From Hyalangium versicolor (GTDB taxonomy: Bacteria; Myxococcota; Myxococcia; Myxococcales; Myxococcaceae): a stretch of DNA of 64,000 nt. This document shows positions 8,701 through 16,667 of the stretch, piece by piece (the stretch's first letter is position 1; each line of letters starts with the position of its first letter). The stretch lies in assembly GCF_020103695.1 (NCBI RefSeq), contig NZ_JAHXBF010000031.1, positions 56,410-120,409 of the forward strand. Direction: 5' to 3'. The notes below the pieces were generated by a model, which saw nothing but the letters and a program-made list of their open reading frames with translations, made no database searches and was not told the DNA's origin. The position numbers and the translations under genes are program-made.

Positions 8701-9846
8701 CTGGAGGATCTCCGAGCAGGTCCGCTGGAAGACGGCCTCCAGTTCGCTGAAGTCCTCGGCGTCGAGCCTCCGGGCGACAGGGGTCAGCTCCGCCAACCGG
8801 CACGAAACCAACGTGACATGCTGGCGCTGGGGCTCGACAGCCCCCACGGCTCTCGTCCGGAACCCGAGGCGCGCCTTGATCTCGCGCAGGTCCTCGAGGA
8901 ACTCCACCGCGGAAGGGATGCGGCGGGATGGCTCCTTGGCCAGGGCCGAACTCACGAGCCGCTCCACTGCCTCGGGGATCTCCGGGTGGTGCTGGCGCAC
9001 GGAGGGCGCCGGCTCCGGAGAGATGACACGTTCCTTCAGCGCGTCCAGGGACTCCCCCGAAAAGGGCAGTTCCCCTGTCAACAGCTCGTACATCATCACG
9101 CCGAGTTCCCAGAGGTCCGTGCGCTCGTCCTGTCCCTCGCCGCGCCACTGCTCTGGAGCCATGTACTGCGGGGTCCCCTCCTTGGCCGAGTTCGGCACGG
9201 GCGGCCTGCTGGGAGCCACCAGGTGCGCCAGGCCGAAGTCCAGCAGCTTCACCGTCCCTTCGCTCGTGATGAAGACGTTACTGGGCTTGAGGTCCCGGTG
9301 GATGATGTGCCGCTGGTGCGCGTGAGCGAGCCCCGCTGCCACGCCCTCGATGATCTCCAACGCGCGCCTCAACCCTGGCTTCTCGCGGTGAAGCAATGCC
9401 GCCAGCGACTCTCCCTCCAGGTACTCCATGACCAGGAAGGGCATGTGTGCCTGGCCGTCTCCAGCCTGCCACTCCGCGACGTCGAAGATCCGGATGATGT
9501 TGTCATCATTGAGCTGGGCCACGGCCCGAGCCTCTTGCCTGAGCTGCGTGACCATCCATCCCGTAGCCGACTCCGAGCGAGGGAGCAGGAACTTGAGCGC
9601 CACCACGCGGTCCAGCTCCTCGTCCCGCGCGCGGTACACCAGGCCCATGCCTCCCTTCCCCAGCTCTTTCAGCAGTTCGAACCGGCGGCCGTCCCTGCCG
9701 CCCAGCCGATCCCCAGCGATGGGCCTGCGCTCCGACGGTGCCGCTTGCACGAAGTCCCTGAGCCAGGAGTCCCCGAAGTCCGAGTCGCCCAGGAGGGAGC
9801 CATTCCCGGGAGGCGGCTTCTGACCGCCACTGGAATCATCACTCAT
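5800..9846 (-). CDS. Ser/Thr kinase - cyclase-like - AAA ATPase - TPR fusion protein
   Basis: The 1348-residue protein starts at an ATG behind GAGGAGGCGG. Residues 56-320 are an apparently active kinase: G-loop LGKGGMG, Lys85, catalytic HRDLKPSN (183-190) and DFG (203-205). Residues about 343-530 resemble a class III adenylate/guanylate cyclase (GGFITLVMGDEVQGCFGYP). However, the first metal Asp of the usual FxD motif is replaced (VSCRLAE), so nucleotide cyclisation is doubtful. From about 545 (LVGRERE) an ORC/STAND-like ATPase follows with Walker A GEAGIGKS, and the last about 450 residues are TPR-like helices. The order matches the family annotated as TOMM-system kinase/cyclase fusion proteins, but no TOMM precursor or cyclodehydratase is visible here. 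It may be co-transcribed with the DyP peroxidase gene upstream (93-bp gap). Confidence 0.88.
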   Translation of the reverse strand: MSDDSSGGQKPPPGNGSLLGDSDFGDSWLRDFVQAAPSERRPIAGDRLGGRDGRRFELLKELGKGGMGLVYRARDEELDRVVALKFLLPRSESATGWMVTQLRQEARAVAQLNDDNIIRIFDVAEWQAGDGQAHMPFLVMEYLEGESLAALLHREKPGLRRALEIIEGVAAGLAHAHQRHIIHRDLKPSNVFITSEGTVKLLDFGLAHLVAPSRPPVPNSAKEGTPQYMAPEQWRGEGQDERTDLWELGVMMYELLTGELPFSGESLDALKERVISPEPAPSVRQHHPEIPEAVERLVSSALAKEPSRRIPSAVEFLEDLREIKARLGFRTRAVGAVEPQRQHVTLVSCRLAELTPVARRLDAEDFSELEAVFQRTCSEILQQHGGFITLVMGDEVQGCFGYPVAREEDSEHAGHAALQLVRGLPELIRQRVPHLSQVELAVKVGVHTDMVALDPRAATLQGNGLGIQGEAPRIAAWLARQAQPGTVVLSGSSWALVRGVFDAERLAPRTFEGVAGSSTVEFYRLGLERKSVLRFERSLAVRGLLRLVGREREFRWLLELWERARQGHGGVVLLSGEAGIGKSRLLQELHLRADPKASLHLRCQCWKQSNASVLSPLIDLLQHLFREEVIETTTPEHRLRKLTARLDGMGLASHHVQMISAFLSLPVAENPFVEQVLAERQKALLFEALTALLLQAARRSPVLVAVEDLHWADPSTLELLAYAQERIEQAPILFVLSARPEFEPDWPRFPWSHRLTLERLSAERTAALVHEAARDRPLPEETVRQLVAKTDGVPLFVEEMTRMVLERAPASGELPASIPATLHELLLARLDMLPFRQKGLAQLCAVVGRTFTHALLSALTRRSEAALSRDLDELVSAGLLQRQDENSEPGYQFRHALIQDAACQSILRSTRRRYHHQIARVLKEAFPEVAEQKPELLAHHHTDAGEFALAIPYWTQAGIRASRRSANLEAISHLTYALKLLRLMPDADKRKGEELQLLISLGTPLVQVQGYRTPEVEQTYARARELLEEVGEELPRLELSFWGAFAYYFARKEVSLAHELAERLVELGQRHHSRELRVLGYQMMAMDFCTWGRMQEARECTRRAVTCAKFSIEESRVMAVRYWVEPMAAALAYGSIILSPLGETEQAVQYGQDALELATRIGHTHTLATVLSYLAVACQLRRDVSCSLKWADKAIAVSREYGFRVAQTWATIVRSWALSELGQPQLGLEGMQKAIAHWRASGIMAGMTYNLGLLAEIYLKLGQPQEALAVVDEALNVLKVTEEISYAPELYRVRGMALRALGQEQAGRECLLQAIAVAHEQGTFAYERQAQESLRLWSPGEGEPSHAS

Positions 9847-9939
9847 GCCCCCGCCTCCTCGCTCCCCTTGAAGGCTGCCAGAAAAACAGCCGTCAACGAA
9901 AACTAGGCTTCACGGGGGTCCTGGGCAACATGCATGGAC

Positions 9940-11499
9940 TCACGAGTCGCCGTCACTGGCAGGCAAGCGGGACAGGACGCGGAGTGCGTTGATGCCAGGG
10001 AGGAAGAAGTAGCCCCCTCCCTCGACATGGACGAAGCGAGGCACACCGGTGATTCTCGTCTGGAGTGGACTGGCGGAGGTGGGAATATTCACCGCGTAAT
10101 CGTCTGCCTTGCTGTCCTTGACGGCCGGGTCATGGTTGTTGCCAGCGATGGCATCCCGGCTGTCATAGAGTCCATGAAACTTCGGTGAGTTTATCCAGGT
10201 TTGTTGGATGAATTCGAACTGGCGCCCGATGTTGGCATTGAGAGCCACGAAAAGGAGCCCCTCCTGAGGATCCTTGGCCCCATGGCTGACGGAATCCCGG
10301 TACGGCCGGCCCCGGCGGATGATCTGATGACGGTTCACCGACTCCAGAGCAGCCTTTGGGGGCTGGTCAGGTGACAACGAGTCACGGGGATTGCTCCGGC
10401 GGATGTGCGCGCTGAAAGGGCAGCGCAACCCTTGCTCATCTCCCGCATAGGAGAAATCGTTGTTGCAGGAGATATCCCTCCCGAGCCGTGGGTCATCTCT
10501 GTCAGGACTGAGGGCCAAGGGTGCGCCACTGCGCCAGCGCCCCATGAGCTTCGCCGCCAGATACTCCTTGGGATCGGCATCCTGGGCCTCGGCGCGCAGA
10601 TGCTGGCAGTTGTCCTCCAGAAACCTCTCGAAGGCACGCACGTCCTGCCGCAACTTCCGGATGACCATGTACGTACCGTTGCGGCCCCACTCCTTCCAAG
10701 AGGGATACCTCTCATTGACCCGCAGGGTGTTGTCCGGGTCCATCGCCGTGGGAACCAGTGGCGGGGCGGCCTGCTGGTTGTAGGCATTCGGGTAGCCAAG
10801 AATGAACTCCCCCGGCTCGACCTCTGTGACAGTGGTGCGCCCCCTGCCTTCCTTCTGGGATGGGAAACCTTTGGCCACGACCCGCGAGATCCCGTCCATG
10901 AACCCAAAGGGCTCTACGAAGAGGGTCTTCTCGCTGTCCTCCTCCGATGACGGGCTCGCCGCCTCCTGGGAGACCGGCCGCAAGGCCGCATCCTGCTTGA
11001 AGACCTCGTGAAGCGCGTCGGTGTATTGCTGCCGGTGCTCCTGGAAGAACGCCTCGAGCTCATCGGGTGTTTGAGCGAAGAGGATGAGGGCGACGTGGAT
11101 GCGCTTCTCCTTCTGAGGGCCGCCAAAACACCATCTCTTCGGCTCGCTCCCGCCCGTATCGCCGAGCTTCTTCGCACGATTCTCCTCGGCCATCCCCTTC
11201 ACGAACTCCGGGAGGAAGGTGCCCATGAGCCGCTCGCCCTCTTCGCCCTTTTTGAAGAGACCGAATGCGTCCAGCCCGTCCGCAGTGAAGGCGATCTGCA
11301 GCACTCGAGCGGGCCTCTCTCTCCGTGGCGCATCGGCTGCATTGGCGACGCTGCCCACGATCGAGGCCAGCCACTCCTTGGCCCGTATGCGAGCAGCGTC
11401 CCCCTTTTTCACCTGGAGGAATAGATAACGCGCGCACGGCAAATACCCATACCCGAAGCGCAGCAACCCCTGGATGTCTTCGTATTGCAGTTCTTCCAT
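9940..11499 (-). CDS. DyP-type heme peroxidase
   Basis: The frame extends further upstream, but the ATG at 11499 (MEELQYEDIQG) has GAGAGGAAATCC before it and begins the recognisable protein, giving 519 residues. DyP hallmarks are present: the distal GxxDG motif in GFMDGISR (about residue 207), the heme-ligand segment AHIRRSNPRDS and the C-terminal ANIGRQFEFIQQTW. The enzyme uses H2O2 to oxidise dyes or phenolic substrates. There is no Tat or Sec signal, so it should be cytoplasmic. At over 500 residues it belongs with the longer DyP forms. A 34-bp gap separates it from the upstream membrane-protein gene, which suggests an operon. Confidence 0.9.
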   Translation of the reverse strand: MEELQYEDIQGLLRFGYGYLPCARYLFLQVKKGDAARIRAKEWLASIVGSVANAADAPRRERPARVLQIAFTADGLDAFGLFKKGEEGERLMGTFLPEFVKGMAEENRAKKLGDTGGSEPKRWCFGGPQKEKRIHVALILFAQTPDELEAFFQEHRQQYTDALHEVFKQDAALRPVSQEAASPSSEEDSEKTLFVEPFGFMDGISRVVAKGFPSQKEGRGRTTVTEVEPGEFILGYPNAYNQQAAPPLVPTAMDPDNTLRVNERYPSWKEWGRNGTYMVIRKLRQDVRAFERFLEDNCQHLRAEAQDADPKEYLAAKLMGRWRSGAPLALSPDRDDPRLGRDISCNNDFSYAGDEQGLRCPFSAHIRRSNPRDSLSPDQPPKAALESVNRHQIIRRGRPYRDSVSHGAKDPQEGLLFVALNANIGRQFEFIQQTWINSPKFHGLYDSRDAIAGNNHDPAVKDSKADDYAVNIPTSASPLQTRITGVPRFVHVEGGGYFFLPGINALRVLSRLPASDGDS

Positions 11500-11533
11500 G
11501 ATGGATTTCCTCTCATGCCTGGATGAAGGAGGG

Positions 11534-12991
11534 TCAGAGCATCCGGAGCACATCCCTCTGCACCGGGCATGTCTCGCAAACCTCGAGCTTCGAGCAGAGC
11601 TTGATGTCATCGCGGATGTTGCGGACGCTCTTGTCGGCGTGCGCGCTGTACCAGACCAGCGTGGGGACCTGCTTCTCGCGAACCCATTGCTTGAACCCCT
11701 GTTCGTCCTTCGCGCCGCCCCAGAAGAACAGCCGAGTCCTCGGGTAGCCTTCCGTGTGTGTCCAGACAGCATTCAACCAGTGGCTGGAGTTCTCGATGAA
11801 ATCCCCGAGGTAACGCTCCCAGCTCCCGTCATAGTTGCTGAAGAAGAGCAGCTGGCGCGGCTGGCCAGGCTTGTCGAGGATGAGCCAGCGCGCGAAGTGG
11901 ATCCCCGTGGTGTCCCCGAGTTTGCCCTCATTGACGGCGCACCTGGCCAGGAAGTGCACCACAGCGAGTGTAGACTTGAGCATCACCAACCGGAGGCGCC
12001 CTGGCTTGATATCCACGAGATGGGTGAGCGGAGTCTGGGCCGTACTGCGGCTCTCGATTTCGACCAGGGGCCGAATGGCTGGGGGCTTCTCTTCGGCGCG
12101 TCGAGCCTTCTCCCTCTTGCGCTGATCCCATTCCTCATACCCGAGGATGGCGGTGAGCATCACTAATCCTGGGAACAAGAGCCGCCTGCCTCGCAGCAAG
12201 AGCAAGAGCAGTCCGCATTTGCCCGGGCGCGAGAACAGGGCCCACTCCCCGAGCCTCGCCCTCGCCGTGCGCGGCTGGAGAACAGGGACTGGCCCCTGTC
12301 CGAGCGCTTGCCGGACCAGTTGCCGGCCCTGCGGACTCCCAGCCCAGCCGATGAGGTGCGAACGGCCCTGGCCCTGCAAGAATTCGGCGAGCCGTCGGAG
12401 CTTCTTTCTCAAGAGGGCATGGCTCTGGATGCGATGGACCGTCCAGCCCGCGTAGGATTGGAAGAAGGCGGCGTGCGGCTTCCTGTGCTCGAGCAGGTAT
12501 GCCTGGAAGCCTTCCCTGAAGCGGGTGTTGCATTCGACGTGATTGCAGGTCGGCGGCCATTGCCCACAGGGGGTGCCATTACGAGGGATGCCTTTGGGAC
12601 GAGGCGGTGGCCATTTCTCACAGTGGCTGTAGATCTTTCGGAGAACCTTGTCTCCCATCCGCAAGAGTTCCTTCAGGTACTCTTCCTCCGAGCCATCGTG
12701 GTTGGCCTCGAAGGCCAGCAGCCGTTTGGGAGTCTTTTTCCGTTTGGGAGTCTTTTTCGCGTTCCGAGACGGCTCCAGGATGACCCAGCGTAGGAAGTGC
12801 GTGGCCTTGGCTCTCGAAAAATCAATGAAGTCTGTGTTCGGAACATCGTTGCCGATGTTTTTCAGCAGTTCATCCAGATCCCCTTCCTTGGATTTAATAG
12901 GTACGATGATGCTCAAGGCGTTGCCGCCCAGGGCATGCTCCTCCGCCGCCGCCTGTGAAGGCTGGCTCCCACTTCCCGAGATTCGACTCAT
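11534..12991 (-). CDS. Membrane protein with internal duplication, upstream of DyP peroxidase
   Basis: This 485-residue protein has no function I can name. Its two halves share a module: N-terminal THFLRWVILEPSR...LLAFEANHDGSEEEYLKELL...YSHCEKWPP (about residues 63-127) and C-terminal IHFARWLILDKPG...LLFFSNYDGSWERYLGDFI...WTHTEGYP (about 366-423). Between them lie a short Cys-containing stretch and a hydrophobic segment (KCGLLLLLLRGRRLLFPGLV, about 258-285) that probably spans or enters the membrane. The beta-alpha-beta pattern of each module could be a dimeric alpha/beta-barrel fold like that of DyP itself, but this is inference. Its position directly before the DyP gene suggests a shared substrate or pathway. 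Confidence 0.75.
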   Translation of the reverse strand: MSRISGSGSQPSQAAAEEHALGGNALSIIVPIKSKEGDLDELLKNIGNDVPNTDFIDFSRAKATHFLRWVILEPSRNAKKTPKRKKTPKRLLAFEANHDGSEEEYLKELLRMGDKVLRKIYSHCEKWPPPRPKGIPRNGTPCGQWPPTCNHVECNTRFREGFQAYLLEHRKPHAAFFQSYAGWTVHRIQSHALLRKKLRRLAEFLQGQGRSHLIGWAGSPQGRQLVRQALGQGPVPVLQPRTARARLGEWALFSRPGKCGLLLLLLRGRRLLFPGLVMLTAILGYEEWDQRKREKARRAEEKPPAIRPLVEIESRSTAQTPLTHLVDIKPGRLRLVMLKSTLAVVHFLARCAVNEGKLGDTTGIHFARWLILDKPGQPRQLLFFSNYDGSWERYLGDFIENSSHWLNAVWTHTEGYPRTRLFFWGGAKDEQGFKQWVREKQVPTLVWYSAHADKSVRNIRDDIKLCSKLEVCETCPVQRDVLRML

Positions 12992-13156
12992 GTCCCACCC
13001 CTCGGCACGGATCTGTGCGCGAAAGTCATAGGAGATGGAGAGGCGCGGGGAGCTTTGTGATTCTCCCGTTTCCCACGGATCGACGGGCGCACCAGGGCTC
13101 GCTCACTCGCCTCTCGCCTGTTGACCATTTGGCCCACATGAGGTGAGGAGGGGGTC

Positions 13157-15235
13157 ATGTCCCCCCTGCTCACCACCTCGCTGCTCGCCCTGCTGTCGGC
13201 CGCCCCCGTCCCTCCGGCTGCGGAGGACCCCTTCCTCTGGCTCGAAGAGGTCCAGGGACAGCGTGCCCTCGAGTGGGTCCAACGACAGAACGCTCGGACC
13301 CTGGCCGTTCTGGAGAAGGACCCGCGCTTCGAGTCCTTCCACGCCCAGGCGCTCGAACTCCTCACCGCCACCGACCGCATCCCGGAGCCCCACTTCCGCG
13401 CGGGAGGCGTGGACAACTTCTGGCAGGACCGCGCCAACCCCCGTGGCCTGTGGCGCCACACCTCGCTCGAGAGCTACCTGAGCCCGAGCCCGGAGTGGCA
13501 GACGGTGCTCGACGTCGACGCGCTGGCCAAGGTCGAGAACTCCCACTGGATCTTCAAGGGAGAGCTCTGCCTGCCTCCCGAGGACCGGCTGTGCCTCGTG
13601 TCCCTCTCCAACGGAGGCAAGGATGCCACCGAGGTCCGGGAGTTCGACGCCGCCTCGAAGTCCTTCGTGCAGGGGGGCTTCCGGCTCCCCGAGGGCAAGC
13701 AGTCCGCCGTGTGGATCGACTCGGACACCCTGCTCGTCGGGCAGGACTGGGGCGGCGGCACCCTCACCGCCTCCGGCTACCCCTACGTGCTCAAGCGCTG
13801 GAAGCGGGGCCAGCCGCTCGAGCAGGCGACCGAGGTGTTCCGCGGCCAGGAAACCGATGTGAGGGCAAGCCCCATCGAGCTGCGAGATTCCGAAGGCCAG
13901 CTCCGGGCCATGCTCATCAACCGCGTGGTGACGTTCTTCGAGTCCGAGTTCTATTTGCTCACCGACGCGAAACCGCTCCTCCTCCCACTGCCGAAGAAAG
14001 CCTCCTTCCAGGCCTTCGTCTCAGGGCAGCTCCTCTTCACCCTCCAGGAGGACTGGGGCCGCTTCAAGCAGGGAGCGTTGCTCTCCTTCCAGCTCACCGA
14101 GCTTCAGGCAGACCCCACGAAGGCCCAGCCAGCACTGGTGCTCCAGCCCGGGCCCCGCCAGGCTATCGAGGACGTAGCGGCCACGCGCGGCAAGCTCATC
14201 GTCAACATGTATGAGGACGTGAAGGGTGCACTCGACGTGTACACGTGGGCCGCGGGGAGCTGGAACCGCAAGCGCCTCGCCCTGCCGAAGAACGCCTCGA
14301 TCGGCATCGTCGCCACCTCTCCGGCCCATGAGCAGGTGTTCGTGGAGTCCCAGGGGTTCCTCGATCCGACGAGGCTGTGGCTCGCGGATGTGGCCACTGC
14401 CACCGTGAAGGGAGCGAAGGCATTGCCAGCTCGCTTCAAGGCCTCCACCCACAAGGTGGAGCAGTTCTGGGCGAAGTCCAAGGATGGAACGCAGATCCCC
14501 TACTTCGTCGTCCAGCCCAAGGCGCTAAAGCTGACGGGAGAGGCTCCGACCATCGTCTATGGCTATGGCGGCTTCCAGGTGGCCAAGCCCCCTGCCTACC
14601 TGCCCGAGGTGGGCAAGCTGTGGTTGGAGCGTGGCGGTGTCTACGTCATCGCCAACATCCGCGGAGGCGGCGAGTTCGGGCCCCGGTGGCACCAAGCGGT
14701 GCTGCGCGAGAACCGGCAGAAGGCCTTCGATGACTTCACCTCCGTGCTCCAGGATCTCATCCGGCGGAAGATCAGCTCACCGCGCCACATGGGCATCTAT
14801 GGGCGCTCAAATGGCGGAGTCCTCACCAGCGTGGAGATGACCCAGCACCCCGATCTCTTCAACGCGGTGGTCATCGAGAGCCCGCTCATCGATATGCTGC
14901 GCTACCACAAGCTCCCCGCGGGGGCCTCGTGGATCGGCGAGTATGGAGACCCCGAGGTGCCCGAGGATGCCGCGTTCATCGCGAAGTACTCCGCATACCA
15001 GAACCTCCAGCCGGGCGTCCGGTACCCCAAGCCATACATCACGACCAACACGATGGACGATCGCGTTCACCCTGGCCATGCGCGGAAGTTCGCGGCGCGG
15101 CTTGAGGCCATGGGGCTCCCGTTCCTGTATTACGAAAACACCGACGGCGGTCACAGCAACGACGCCGACCCGACGATGAACGCCCGGCGGTGGGCACTGC
15201 ACTACGTCTACCTGACCCAGCAGCTCATGGACTGA
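13157..15235 (+). CDS. Secreted prolyl oligopeptidase (S9A)
   Basis: The 692-residue protein starts at an ATG behind GAGGAGGGGG. A short signal peptide (SPLLTTSLLALLSAAPVPPA) precedes the mature start. The N-terminal about 400 residues are the expected beta-propeller. The C-terminal alpha/beta-hydrolase domain has nucleophile Ser in GIYGRSNGGVL, Asp in TMDDRVHPGHA and His in ENTDGGHSND. The oxyanion-region signature GYGGF and NIRGGGEFGP are also present. S9A peptidases cleave short peptides after proline. An exported form fits scavenging of peptides by a predatory bacterium, but the physiological substrate is not known. The gene is divergent from the membrane protein/DyP genes. Confidence 0.92.
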   Translation: MSPLLTTSLLALLSAAPVPPAAEDPFLWLEEVQGQRALEWVQRQNARTLAVLEKDPRFESFHAQALELLTATDRIPEPHFRAGGVDNFWQDRANPRGLWRHTSLESYLSPSPEWQTVLDVDALAKVENSHWIFKGELCLPPEDRLCLVSLSNGGKDATEVREFDAASKSFVQGGFRLPEGKQSAVWIDSDTLLVGQDWGGGTLTASGYPYVLKRWKRGQPLEQATEVFRGQETDVRASPIELRDSEGQLRAMLINRVVTFFESEFYLLTDAKPLLLPLPKKASFQAFVSGQLLFTLQEDWGRFKQGALLSFQLTELQADPTKAQPALVLQPGPRQAIEDVAATRGKLIVNMYEDVKGALDVYTWAAGSWNRKRLALPKNASIGIVATSPAHEQVFVESQGFLDPTRLWLADVATATVKGAKALPARFKASTHKVEQFWAKSKDGTQIPYFVVQPKALKLTGEAPTIVYGYGGFQVAKPPAYLPEVGKLWLERGGVYVIANIRGGGEFGPRWHQAVLRENRQKAFDDFTSVLQDLIRRKISSPRHMGIYGRSNGGVLTSVEMTQHPDLFNAVVIESPLIDMLRYHKLPAGASWIGEYGDPEVPEDAAFIAKYSAYQNLQPGVRYPKPYITTNTMDDRVHPGHARKFAARLEAMGLPFLYYENTDGGHSNDADPTMNARRWALHYVYLTQQLMD

Positions 15236-15245
15236 CTATTCAGAA

Positions 15246-15833
15246 TCAACCTTTTCCGTCGTGTTCCAGCTGCGACTTCGCGGCCCTTGAAATCGGATAG
15301 AGGGCCCGAAGGCGGACCCTGTAGTGATACACGGCGAGATAGTACTCACCAGCAATGGTGATGAAAACTTGCCGTGGCGGCTCGGCTTGGCTGCTGAGCC
15401 ATGAGTCTGCTTCCTCACGCGTGTTGAACGTGGAATCAGGGGCAGGGAGCCCATCTTGAATCATCTCTTCGAGATAGTACTCCAGCGTACTGTGACTGGG
15501 GATGAGCTTGCGCAAGCCAGTCTCGCGAGAATACATGACACGGCAATACTCATTCCCTACCAACACACAGCCACTGGCAGGCGGCTCGGGCTGCTCCTTC
15601 AACCAGGATTCCGCCGCCTCCAGAGTATTGAATGCGGCGATCACGAGCGGAGGAGCATTGGCATCAAGACTCTTTCGGTAGTCCTCAAAGTCGTAAGACT
15701 GGCCGCTAGCTGATAGGAATCGGATCGCATCAATCGCAATCAGAAGCTTCTCCTGTTCTTCCTGGGGCGAAGCCTCTTCGCGGAGCCGCCCAAGAAGCCC
15801 CTCTACCTCAAGACAAAGCTCGACCATGCTCAT
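15246..15833 (-). CDS. Hypothetical protein with two internal repeats
   Basis: The frame is open to 16085, but the upstream part is the sequence of another small gene read in a second frame. The ATG at 15833 overlaps that gene's stop as ATGA and gives 195 residues. Residues 1-60 are helical and acidic. Two similar modules follow: FNTLEAAESWLKEQPEPP...VGNEYCRVMYSRETGLRKLIP (about residues 81-125) and FNTREEADSWLSSQAEPP...IAGEYYLAVYHYRVRLRALYP (about 139-180). I do not recognise a characterised family. The ATGA overlap implies translational coupling with the membrane peptide, so the two may form a functional pair. Confidence 0.7.
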   Translation of the reverse strand: MSMVELCLEVEGLLGRLREEASPQEEQEKLLIAIDAIRFLSASGQSYDFEDYRKSLDANAPPLVIAAFNTLEAAESWLKEQPEPPASGCVLVGNEYCRVMYSRETGLRKLIPSHSTLEYYLEEMIQDGLPAPDSTFNTREEADSWLSSQAEPPRQVFITIAGEYYLAVYHYRVRLRALYPISRAAKSQLEHDGKG

Positions 15834-16006
15834 GGCGACACCCAAGCGGTGGAAGACTCGACCGTGGTCGCAGACGAGGCCAGGATCACTACTGGCACTA
15901 GAACCAAGATCCCGGCGCCCGCCGAAACCACAGCGAAAGCAACACCCGCAATGACAATCACGCTCCCCACCAGAATTGATTTGTGGTTGCGCTTCAACCA
16001 GTCCAT
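15830..16006 (-). CDS. Small 58-residue membrane peptide
   Basis: Reading the minus strand from the ATG at 16006 gives MDWLKRNHKSILVGSVIVIA, then a long hydrophobic run (about residues 11-44, including GILVLVPVVILASS), ending at a TGA that overlaps the next ATG. The N-terminus is positively charged, so the peptide should insert with its N-terminus inside. It could form one long or two short membrane helices as a hairpin. No clear ribosome site precedes the ATG, and an in-frame stop lies 27 bases upstream. The peptide could therefore also be the surviving 3' end of a longer gene whose 5' part is lost. Its tight coupling to the following gene supports it being expressed. Confidence 0.55.
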   Translation of the reverse strand: MDWLKRNHKSILVGSVIVIAGVAFAVVSAGAGILVLVPVVILASSATTVESSTAWVSP

Positions 16007-16288
16007 CGCGCTGTCCAGCGCCGTGAACCTTCACCGGGACTCTCTGCGTAGTGCGTGGTACTACAAGAAACGAGTAGAATGCCAAGGAATACAGCGGAGA
16101 TCCTTTTCGAAATCGTACTGGTTCTCATTCGTATATCCGCGTGTTTGTCGCACGGCCCTCATTACACACCGCCATCACCAATCATCTGCCCGTAGACGGT
16201 GGCGACTGCGGCAATGCCCGACTGAAAAACTGACGCCAGAAGGAGAAGCTTTCTCCGGAAGAGGAGGCATGAAGGTCTCACCAGGAAC

Positions 16289-16482
16289 ATACTATTGGAT
16301 GTTGACGGGCATACTCCGCTTTGGCCTGCGCGAGGATCCCCTCATGGCGCGGCGAGTGCTGCGAGCCGGCCATCCTGCGAGTGGCATCTCAACCGCAGCG
16401 AGATCAAACGCCCTTTCGCCCTCGTGTGGTCGGCAACGATGGACGGACCGTTCGGGTAAGCAAGGCCGCATTCAAGCAGTAG
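16289..16482 (+). pseudogene. Fused remnants of a kinase gene and a DUF2381 gene
   Basis: Bases 16292-16363 match 25041-25112 of the intact kinase (encoding YWMLT...FGLREDP.MARRVLR). They are joined, after seven bases, to 16371-16482, which match the last codons of the intact DUF2381 gene (27243 onward), with a one-base deletion shifting the frame. Relative to the intact locus about 2.1 kb is missing between the two pieces. No start codon or ribosome site remains for the kinase piece, so this is a dead remnant. It marks the left end of duplicated copy A. Confidence 0.8.
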
Positions 16483-16667
16483 CGGGTTGAACTTCTGCAC
16501 CAACCCATCCTCGATGGATTGCCCCTGGCATGGGGGAAACCCAAGGATCGGCAGCTTGGGGTTTGCCTCAGGCTACAAAACTCTGTCTCCCCTGTACTGT
16601 GTCTTGGGTCATCCCGGGACACGCTGCGGCGCGGCATCGGGGGGTTTCTCATTCATAGGAGACAGAC

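Noticed and set aside
6551..9148. 865-codon minus-strand frame within the kinase fusion gene
   Set aside because: It is a second-frame shadow, rich in Gly/Arg/Ala with no recognisable domain.
7882..9906. 674-codon plus-strand frame opposite the kinase fusion gene
   Set aside because: GC-rich shadow: no domain, no ribosome site, and the minus strand encodes an intact kinase domain.
9940..11499. Encapsulin cargo-loading peptide at the DyP C-terminus
   Set aside because: The C-terminus (RVLSRLPASDGDS) does not match the usual SLxIGSL-type peptide, and no encapsulin gene is nearby.
5800..13000. TOMM peptide biosynthesis cluster
   Set aside because: Only the kinase/cyclase-type protein is suggestive; no precursor peptide, cyclodehydratase or dehydrogenase gene is visible within the window.
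16404..16652. Minus-strand frame conserved with 27234-27524
   Set aside because: The similarity is explained by the DNA duplication; there is no start signal or codon-level conservation supporting a gene.
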